From an uncultured Bacteroidales bacterium (GTDB lineage Bacteria; Bacteroidota; Bacteroidia; Bacteroidales; Paludibacteraceae): DNA of 19,427 nucleotides. This document shows, in pieces, positions 15,176-19,427 of this stretch. The position numbers and the translations under genes are program-made. The notes under the pieces are model-generated. The model worked only from the letters and a program-made list of their open reading frames with translations. It did no database searches and was not told the DNA's origin. The first letter of the stretch is position 1. Each line of letters opens with the position of its first letter. Location of the stretch: NCBI GenBank assembly GCA_937910305.1, contig CALEPS010000120.1, positions 1-19,427 of the forward strand. The letters are read 5' to 3'.

Positions 15176-15998
15176 CTGCAGCCTCTTCTTTGTTCTCAGC
15201 AGGTTTCTCTTCTGCTTTCGGAGCGGCTTTGCGGATACGCTGGCGGCGCTCTTTAGGAGCCGGAGCCTCGGAAGCAGCCTGCTCTGCAGAAGCCTCCTCG
15301 TCTGCCTTCTCTACCTTGCGTTCCTCGAGACCTTCTTTGATAGCCTCGCATACTGCGCCCAGGATGACATCGATAGCCTTGGTGGCATCGTCGTTAGCGG
15401 GGATCACGAAATCGATATTGTTCGGGTTCGAGTTGGTATCTACGATACCGAATACAGGAATACCCAGACGGTTGGCTTCAGCTACTGCGATATGCTCCTG
15501 CATAACGTCCACAACGAATACTGCGCTCGGAAGACGGGTCATGTCTGCGATAGAACCGAGGTTCTTCTCCAGTTTCTCGCGCTGGCGGGTGATCTGCAGT
15601 TTCTCGCGTTTGGACATGTTGTCCATCGTGCCGTCGGAAGCCATCTTGTCGATCTGGCTCATTTTCTTGACTGCCTTGCGGATGGTCGGGAAGTTTGTCA
15701 GCATACCGCCTGCCCAACGCTCGGTGATATACGGCATACCTACCTCTTGTGCATGAGCTGCTACTACTTCCTGTGCCTGTTTCTTCGTTCCTACGAAGAG
15801 CACTTTGCGGCCGCTGCGTGCCAGGTTTTTCAATGCCTCTGCAGCCTCGTCGATTTTGATAGCTGTTTTGTTGAGGTCGATGATGTGGATACCGTTGCGC
15901 TCCATGTAGATGTAAGGAGCCATTGCCGGATTCCATTTACGTTTGAGGTGGCCGAAATGTGCGCCTGCCTCGAGAAGTTGATCAAAATTTGTTCTCAT
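15171..15998 (-). CDS. rpsB: 30S ribosomal protein S2
   Basis: This 275-residue small-subunit protein has the S2 signatures LLEAGAHFGHLKRKWNPAM (9-27), the central RWAGGMLTNF and the later VPVFGIVDTNSNP-like segment (printed as IPVFGIVDTNSNP). The last 45 or so residues form a charged Ala/Glu/Lys-rich tail with KERRQRIRK, beyond the conserved fold; such tails occur in some Bacteroidota S2 proteins. The gene lies 249 bases after rpsI. That is a large gap for this operon, so an internal promoter or a regulatory leader is plausible, and the leader contains inverted repeats. tsf follows after a heptamer repeat. Confidence 0.98.
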   Translation of the reverse strand: MRTNFDQLLEAGAHFGHLKRKWNPAMAPYIYMERNGIHIIDLNKTAIKIDEAAEALKNLARSGRKVLFVGTKKQAQEVVAAHAQEVGMPYITERWAGGMLTNFPTIRKAVKKMSQIDKMASDGTMDNMSKREKLQITRQREKLEKNLGSIADMTRLPSAVFVVDVMQEHIAVAEANRLGIPVFGIVDTNSNPNNIDFVIPANDDATKAIDVILGAVCEAIKEGLEERKVEKADEEASAEQAASEAPAPKERRQRIRKAAPKAEEKPAENKEEAAE

Positions 15999-16043
15999 TT
16001 GATTTGTTTTAGTTGTTAAATAATTATTTAATCTCCTTATATC

Positions 16044-16110
16044 TCTGTGAGCCTTTCACGCGTATTCCTTATAATATTATACACGCACGCATAGGCGTTT
16101 GACTCACAGA
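16044..16110. other. Inverted repeats in the rpsI-rpsB intergenic leader (outer arms)
   Basis: TCTGTGAG (16044-16051) and CTCACAGA (16103-16110) are perfect 8-base inverted arms 51 bases apart. They enclose the perfect palindrome TATAATATTATA (16070-16081). In rpsB mRNA the outer arms could pair into a long stem upstream of the start codon. No TAnnTTTG -7 element is seen in this spacer, but the TATAAT-like core could serve a promoter. The function is inferred only from position. Confidence 0.35.
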
Positions 16111-16113
16111 AAC

Positions 16114-16134
16114 AACTTGACAATGGGTCAAGTT
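16114..16134. other. Perfect 8-bp inverted repeat between rpsI and rpsB
   Basis: AACTTGAC and GTCAAGTT flank the five-base loop AATGG. Read on the minus strand the hairpin is followed by GTTGTTTC, a poor U-tract, so it is a weak terminator at best. It could equally be an operator or part of an S2-sensing leader structure. Confidence 0.5.
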
Positions 16135-16247
16135 TGGAGTTCATTTTGGAATTTTTATTGTGAGAGTCTGGTTTTTGCTGTAAGGGAGTTATGGTGTCCA
16201 TAATGACCGAACAGAAAAGCCAAAATCTCCAATAAAAAACCAAAAGC

Positions 16248-16634
16248 TTAACGCTTGCTGAACTGGAAGTGCTTACGAGCCTTCGGCTGACCCGGTTTCT
16301 TACGCTCAACCTCACGAGCGTCACGAGTCATGAAGCCTTCTGCCTTCAAAGCGGTCTTGTCTTCCGGATTGATCTTAACCAGAGCACGTGCGATAGCAAG
16401 ACGCAGTGCCTCTGCCTGACCTTTGAAACCGCCGCCGTCAAGGGTTACCTTGATATCGTATTTCTCTGCTACGCCGAGTTTGTTCAGCGGCTGGAGAACG
16501 ATATAGCGGAGAATAGAAGACGGGAAATAAGTCTCGATGTCACGGCCGTTGATCACGATTTTGCCGGCACCTTCATTTACGTAAACGCGGGCTACTGCCT
16601 CTTTACGACGTCCTAATGCATTAACTGTTTCCAT
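16248..16634 (-). CDS. rpsI: 30S ribosomal protein S9
   Basis: This 128-residue S9 has the conserved start VNALGRRKEAVARVYV, the core LDGGGFKGQAEALRLAIARALV (about 65-86) and the basic tail KKPGQPKARKHFQFSKR. The last residues, ending in the invariant-type SKR, reach into the ribosomal P site. Length is normal. It lies nine bases downstream of rplM in the standard L13-S9 order and is surely co-transcribed with it. The ORF running past its 3' end in another frame is a shadow. Confidence 0.98.
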   Translation of the reverse strand: METVNALGRRKEAVARVYVNEGAGKIVINGRDIETYFPSSILRYIVLQPLNKLGVAEKYDIKVTLDGGGFKGQAEALRLAIARALVKINPEDKTALKAEGFMTRDAREVERKKPGQPKARKHFQFSKR

Positions 16635-16643
16635 GTGCTTCTA

Positions 16644-17099
16644 TTATTTCAGTGTGTTAATATCAATTTGTTTCGGTTGTTGAGCCTGCATATTGTGCTC
16701 CGGACCTTCGAAGATGTAAAGGTTGGTGATCTGACGAGCGCCGAGACGGTTCTTAGGCAGCATGCCTTTTACTACGCGGCGAACGAGTTTGTCTGCACCT
16801 TTGGCCATCAGGTCAGCCGGAGTGAACTCACGCTGGCCGCCCGGGAAACCGGTGTAGCGTACGTAAACGCGGTCGTTCCATTTGTTGCCCGTCAGCTGTA
16901 CTTTTGCAGCATTCACGATGATTACGTTGTCTCCACAATCCACGTTCGGAGTGAAAGACGGTTTGTACTTACCACGGAGCAGTTTCGCTACCTTGGTGCA
17001 CATACGGCCCAGAATCTGGCCCTCAGCGTCGATAACTACCCATTCTTTCTTTGCGGTAGCCTTGTTGACCGACACTGTCTTGTACGAATTGTATTCCAT
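16644..17099 (-). CDS. rplM: 50S ribosomal protein L13
   Basis: This 151-residue L13 begins MEYNSYKTVSVN, then WVVIDAEGQILGRMCTKVAKLLRGKYKPSFTP (about 20-51), VIIVNAAKVQLTGNKW and the late VKGMLPKNRLGARQ-like signature (about 114-127). It is an early assembly protein of the large subunit. It is the first gene of the rplM-rpsI-rpsB-tsf unit and is preceded by a leader of about 200 bases from a strong promoter at 17309-17340. The leader carries a heptamer repeat. Confidence 0.98.
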   Translation of the reverse strand: MEYNSYKTVSVNKATAKKEWVVIDAEGQILGRMCTKVAKLLRGKYKPSFTPNVDCGDNVIIVNAAKVQLTGNKWNDRVYVRYTGFPGGQREFTPADLMAKGADKLVRRVVKGMLPKNRLGARQITNLYIFEGPEHNMQAQQPKQIDINTLK

Positions 17100-17165
17100 T
17101 AATTTTGTTTGTTTTAGGCCGAGCCGACAGACATCTTTACGGTCTCTTGCACTCCGTTCCTCCGC

Positions 17166-17222
17166 ACTTGGTACTTTGTCCTTTGTTACTTGGTACTTGG
17201 TACTTTGTCACTTGGTTCTTGG
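17166..17222. repeat. Degenerate heptamer repeat in the rplM leader
   Basis: On the + strand, units of ACTTGGT and ACTTTGT recur with 7-base spacing, interrupted twice by a single extra base. Units are at 17166, 17173, 17180 (CCTTTGT), 17188, 17195, 17202 and 17210, then TCTTGGA. The repeat lies within the predicted 5' untranslated region of rplM. Confidence 0.85.
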
Positions 17223-17308
17223 ACACACTGCCCGACTCGACGATTAATAATTATTGTTTTATGCGCCTTTCCGCACATGCATTATGCACGTTCACGCGAA
17301 AAAGCCTG

Positions 17309-17340
17309 CAAAATTACTACTTTTTTTTGACATGACCAAA
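17309..17340 (-). promoter_or_regulatory. Promoter of the rplM-rpsI-rpsB-tsf operon
   Basis: On the minus strand, TTTG (17340-17337) is followed after exactly 20 bases by TAATTTTG (17316-17309), a full match to the Bacteroidota -33 / -7 consensus TTTG-N19-21-TAnnTTTG. Transcription should begin near 17302, giving a leader of about 200 bases before rplM. Confidence 0.8.
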
Positions 17341-17401
17341 GAAATCGTACTTTTTTTTCAAAAAAAGTGCATTTTATATCCTAATATAGGCATTTAAAGG
17401 C

Positions 17402-17430
17402 AAAAAAAGCCGACGCAGGAAGCGCCGGCT
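17402..17430 (-). terminator. Rho-independent terminator after the 17473-17985 gene
   Basis: On the minus strand, AGCCGGCGC pairs with GCGTCGGCT around the loop TTCCT (nine pairs including one G-U) and is followed by a run of T. On the plus strand the same position would be an A-C mismatch, so the hairpin is built for minus-strand RNA. It ends the two-gene unit 18687-17473 about 40 bases past the stop codon. Confidence 0.85.
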
Positions 17431-17472
17431 CACAAATAAAAAGTGGTTTGCAGATAAATAGGAATTGTGGGT

Positions 17473-17985
17473 TTACTGTGGCATATAGAATGAATCGATC
17501 ATAGTACGGAATGCTTTCTCGAAACCCTTCTTGCCGCCAGGAGTGGAAAACTCGGCACAATAAATGATATTATCTTTCTCGAACAAATAGAATTTATATT
17601 GCATAGCCCCCAAACCCATTTTTACAAATCCGGTTAGGCAATGCGCCTTGATCATACCTAAATTCTCCTCCTCTTCTGTGAATGTGATGGAATAAGACAC
17701 CACGGAGTTGCGAGTCTGATCTGCCAATGCTTTGTCCAACCGGGCTTTGAGAAAATCTACCCTCTCTTCCGTGGACAATAACTCGGGTTGCCAGTTCTTG
17801 GTGATCGCCATAGCGGTAAACATGCCTTGGTTCGCCTTAATCATGTAAGGCTCGTCATCAGCAGTTCTAAAGGTCTTTGCTTGAAATTTGCCAAGTTCGA
17901 AACAGAATCCCATGTCGCAGTACTCTTCTGCGTTGGTGAACATGAAAACGCTCAATAGAGCGAGCAGTAAAAATGACTTTTTCAT
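17473..17985 (-). CDS. Small secreted protein of unknown function
   Basis: This 170-residue protein starts with a clear signal peptide (MKKSFLLLALLSVFMFTNA, cleavage likely before EEYCD), so it should reach the periplasm or outside. The mature part has Cys residues in CDMGFC (23-28) and later single Cys residues. Charged helices follow, then a C-terminal stretch IIYCAEFSTPGGKKGFEKAFRTMIDSF that resembles the ending of PsbP/DUF1795-type small secreted domains. That likeness is weak and no function is claimed. It lies 30 bases downstream of the lipoprotein gene at 18016-18687, and the pair ends at the terminator at 17402-17430. Co-transcription suggests a shared envelope role. Confidence 0.8.
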   Translation of the reverse strand: MKKSFLLLALLSVFMFTNAEEYCDMGFCFELGKFQAKTFRTADDEPYMIKANQGMFTAMAITKNWQPELLSTEERVDFLKARLDKALADQTRNSVVSYSITFTEEEENLGMIKAHCLTGFVKMGLGAMQYKFYLFEKDNIIYCAEFSTPGGKKGFEKAFRTMIDSFYMPQ

Positions 17986-18015
17986 AACAATATATATTTT
18001 AAAAAGTTAATGTAG

Positions 18016-18687
18016 TTATTGCAATGTTTCAATAAAATTATACGCGCGTGCGTAGTAGTCCAGCAGTTCGTTGTAGATGCGAGCCTGGTTGCTGTCGTTG
18101 ATGGCATCGCGGTTGGTGTTTTTGTGCAGGTACTGACCTTTGTACGTCTCTGCCCATTGATAGTCGATCGGGGTTGTGAGAACGATCTCTTTTTTCTCCG
18201 TGTCATAAACATACAGTTTGCATTTGAGATTTACTGACAATTGGCAGTAATCCTTGTTACCACAAACGATCATGGGCACATAAACCATCGGTAAGGTAAA
18301 GACCGTAAAACCTGCCATAAACCATCCCCATGTGGTCAAACTGGGATTGTCATTAATGCCGTCGTTGTAAGTGGAGGAGATTTTCTCGATGTCCACAAAT
18401 GACACATACCTCATGGAGGATTTATAGACCTCTAATTCTTGGAAAGAATAGACACCCATGTAGAAATCCTGCCGGTTAACCGCAATGTGTGCGCGCTCCA
18501 GTTGCATTCCGAAATTTTCGAGCGTTTTGTTCTTGGGCGGCAGATTCTTAAAGCCGATAAACTCCATTCGCTCTTGACCGAAAAGCTGTTGTTTGGGTTG
18601 AACCAGCGGTACATTAAGCGCTGTTTTGCAACTTGTAAACGCAAGCCCCAATACAACAATCAAAGTGAGGAACTTGTAGTTTTTCAT
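18016..18687 (-). CDS. Putative lipoprotein of unknown function
   Basis: This 223-residue protein has a lipoprotein signal peptide: MKNYKFLTLIVVLGLAFTSC, with the lipobox FTSC and Cys20 as the lipidated residue. The mature domain has one hydrophobic stretch (about 119-140, WGWFMAGFTVFTLPMVYVPMIV), long enough for a membrane helix or a buried hairpin, and a Tyr-rich C terminus. No family was recognised. It is the first gene of a two-gene unit with the secreted protein downstream. A TAATTTTG -7-like element lies about 90 bases upstream, and a stronger promoter lies about 390 bases upstream. Lys at the second mature position after Cys (C-K-T) does not give a clear sorting signal. Confidence 0.8.
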   Translation of the reverse strand: MKNYKFLTLIVVLGLAFTSCKTALNVPLVQPKQQLFGQERMEFIGFKNLPPKNKTLENFGMQLERAHIAVNRQDFYMGVYSFQELEVYKSSMRYVSFVDIEKISSTYNDGINDNPSLTTWGWFMAGFTVFTLPMVYVPMIVCGNKDYCQLSVNLKCKLYVYDTEKKEIVLTTPIDYQWAETYKGQYLHKNTNRDAINDSNQARIYNELLDYYARAYNFIETLQ

Positions 18688-18779
18688 ACAATTTTTGGCA
18701 GTTATAACATCGCCTCTTCGTTTTTAGTTAATCGCCTACTCTGTCGCGGATTTTCGGCTTTCTCCGTTCTGCTTATATA

Positions 18780-18787
18780 CAAAATTA
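18780..18787 (-). promoter_or_regulatory. Candidate -7 element upstream of the lipoprotein gene
   Basis: On the minus strand this reads TAATTTTG, identical to the rplM -7 element. The nearest TTTG upstream (18819-18816) is 28 bases away, too far for the usual spacing, so the promoter is uncertain. It would start transcription about 85 bases before the lipoprotein gene. Confidence 0.4.
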
Positions 18788-18883
18788 AAAGCGGGACTGC
18801 AATATTGCTGTTCCGCAAACTGAGGCTCTGGTATTGCCCTAACAACTGAACAAACAACACCGTAGCCCACGCCGTATGCATAT

Positions 18884-18908
18884 ATGTACGCTCAATACGC
18901 GCGTACAT
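18884..18908. other. Perfect 8-bp inverted repeat
   Basis: ATGTACGC (18884-18891) and GCGTACAT (18901-18908) form perfect arms around a nine-base loop. No T-run follows on either strand, so it is not an obvious terminator. It could be a protein-binding site or an RNA hairpin in the long leader of the lipoprotein gene. Confidence 0.45.
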
Positions 18909-18992
18909 TATAAATATACACACTAATGAGCATCTTTGTGCTGCATTGTTTTGGTTGTTATCGAAATTTACCAGATTTCAGTTTGCCAAAAC

Positions 18993-19011
18993 AAAGCGCG
19001 TAAGACGCTTT
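18993..19011. terminator. Weak hairpin with flanking T-runs, possible terminator
   Basis: AAAGCG (18993-18998) and CGCTTT (19006-19011) pair around a seven-base loop. T-rich sequence follows on both strands (TTTATTAT on plus, GTTTTGG on minus). It lies 60-80 bases downstream of the minus-strand promoter at 19079-19110. The stem is only six pairs, so termination would be partial. Confidence 0.35.
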
Positions 19012-19078
19012 TTATTATGTCCTCCAATTTTTGAGGTCTAAGAGTCGACCTGCAACGGTTGTTAATCCATTGCGACTG

Positions 19079-19110
19079 CAAAGGTACTACATTTTTTTGA
19101 TTTGAGCAAA
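19079..19110 (-). promoter_or_regulatory. Strong consensus promoter reading leftward
   Basis: On the minus strand, TTTG (19110-19107) and TACCTTTG (19086-19079) are separated by exactly 20 bases, the same spacing as in the rplM promoter, and both match the Bacteroidota consensus. Transcription should start near 19072. The first supported gene downstream is the lipoprotein at 18687, which leaves a leader of about 385 bases or an undetected short RNA. Confidence 0.7.
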
Positions 19111-19160
19111 TTTTTGTACAAAAAAATGCAAAATTTGTGTGCCCAAATGAGTAACTATAT

Positions 19161-19427
19161 TTATATCGGAGGCGGCAAACTTGCCATCCAATCCTCGCCA
19201 TCCCGCTTGGAAAAGACCTCTAAAATCGTGTTCCGGCCGGCTTGTATTACATGTCTCTTCAAGCGGAAAGGGTGCTCCACAGAGACAGGTTCGAACGAAA
19301 TTTCCTCCGAAGTATAACTATGTGCATACTCCTTTTCCCCTCTCCTGAGGAGAGGGTCAGGGTGAGGTTTTTGCTCCGCTTGCAGTTGGCGATAAATCGC
19401 CACGTAGGTATATTGGTAGAAACGCGA
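19161..19427 (-). CDS. C-terminal end of an unidentified protein, carrying an in-frame repeat element
   Basis: The minus-strand frame is open from the right edge of the window to a TAA at 19163-19161, about 88 codons. It starts in mid-protein (SRFYQYTYVAIYRQLQAEQ), then reads KPHPDPLLRRGEKE, which is the translation of the palindromic repeat at 19335-19367. It goes on through a charged segment (FRLKRHVIQAGRNTILEVF) to the stop. I do not recognise the family. It could be the end of a real gene that has taken up a repeat in frame, a decayed gene, or chance; the GTG-initiated 80-residue version is unlikely to be a complete protein. A promoter for leftward transcription follows about 50 bases after the stop, which fits a gene end here. 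Confidence 0.4.
   Translation of the reverse strand, partial: SRFYQYTYVAIYRQLQAEQKPHPDPLLRRGEKEYAHSYTSEEISFEPVSVEHPFRLKRHVIQAGRNTILEVFSKRDGEDWMASLPPPI
19335..19367. repeat. GC-rich palindromic repeat element (PHPDPL type)
   Basis: CCCTCTCC (19338-19345) and GGAGAGGG (19349-19356) are perfect arms with the loop TGA, followed by TCAGGGTGAGG. On the minus strand it translates as PHPDPLLRRGE, a peptide that recurs in bacterial databases because it derives from this repeat class. Its layout matches the element inside recQ at 11419-11451. Confidence 0.85.

Larger units (their letters stand above)
17100..17472. other. Intergenic region: rplM promoter/leader and terminator of the next operon
   Basis: There is no gene in these 373 bases. 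From left to right they hold the rplM leader with a 7-bp-period repeat (17166-17222), the rplM promoter (17309-17340), several T/A runs, and the terminator of the gene at 17473 (17402-17430). ORFs over this stretch are low-complexity translations of the repeat. Confidence 0.8.
18688..19160. other. Intergenic region with promoters and hairpins, no clear gene
   Basis: No gene can be supported in these 473 bases. They hold two minus-strand promoter-like sites (18780-18787 and 19079-19110) and two hairpins (18884-18908 and 18993-19011). There is also a small 10-base palindrome (18799-18808, GCAATATTGC). A 73-codon minus-strand ORF at 18923-18702 exists but overlaps a promoter-like site and has no recognisable features. 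The region is AT-rich. Confidence 0.7.

Noticed and set aside
15190..16019. Two plus-strand ORFs of 175-188 codons
   Set aside because: Both are antisense to rpsB, whose identity is certain.
9001..17222. CRISPR array
   Set aside because: The repeats have 7-8 base units with no unique spacers between them, so they are tandem repeats and not CRISPR.
17105..17335. Short plus-strand ORFs upstream of rplM
   Set aside because: They translate the heptamer repeat and the promoter; no start context or domain supports them.
18702..18923. 73-codon minus-strand ORF ending just before the lipoprotein gene
   Set aside because: It has no recognisable motif, its sequence contains a promoter-like -7 element and a hairpin, and the composition looks non-coding. 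It is not fully excluded.
18968..19317. Short ORFs on both strands near the right end
   Set aside because: They run across the consensus promoter and hairpin and have no conserved features.
1..19427. Insertion sequence, integrase or tRNA gene
   Set aside because: No transposase or integrase motif and no cloverleaf-like tRNA was seen on either strand by reading; a tRNA search program would settle the tRNA part.

Overview
The window looks like a chromosomal piece of a member of the Bacteroidales (phylum Bacteroidota). Three things suggest this: genes start without Shine-Dalgarno sequences, the clear promoters match the Bacteroidota -33 TTTG / -7 TAnnTTTG pattern, and the housekeeping block has the order rplM-rpsI-rpsB-tsf. 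No species can be named from the sequence alone.

Positions 1-7780 (+ strand) are the distal part of a Wzx/Wzy-type surface polysaccharide cluster. In order it holds the end of a flippase, a family 2 glycosyltransferase (GT2), an O-antigen ligase/polymerase-like membrane protein, two more GT2s, an uncharacterised cytoplasmic beta-propeller protein, a fourth GT2, a DegT-type PLP aminotransferase and a small PglC/WcfS-type phosphoglycosyl transferase. Almost every junction overlaps by 4 to 44 bases or has a gap of one base, so the genes are probably one translationally coupled operon. The last two genes probably make and load the first sugar, an amino sugar, onto undecaprenyl phosphate. The GT2s extend the repeat unit, the flippase exports it and the Wzy-like protein polymerises it. 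The block 3176-5235 is visibly AT-richer than the rest.

Positions 7781-12393 (+ strand) are housekeeping genes: serB, gltX and recQ. From the other end, 17099 down to 12304 (- strand), come rplM, rpsI, rpsB, tsf and an AsmA/DUF748-like envelope protein. The last of these runs 90 bases into recQ, tail to tail. A strong promoter precedes rplM. Positions 18687-17473 (- strand) hold a lipoprotein and a small secreted protein of unknown function, closed by a good intrinsic terminator. The right edge holds a promoter with no obvious gene and the end of an unidentified minus-strand ORF.

The most unusual feature is a set of short repeats scattered through the housekeeping half. A GC-rich palindromic element lies in frame inside recQ, and a relative lies in frame inside the ORF at the right edge. 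Degenerate 8-bp-period repeats occur twice inside gltX. Degenerate 7-bp-period repeats sit at the serB/gltX, gltX/recQ and rpsB/tsf junctions and in the rplM leader. Together they suggest that small repeat elements invade both gene junctions and protein loops in this lineage.
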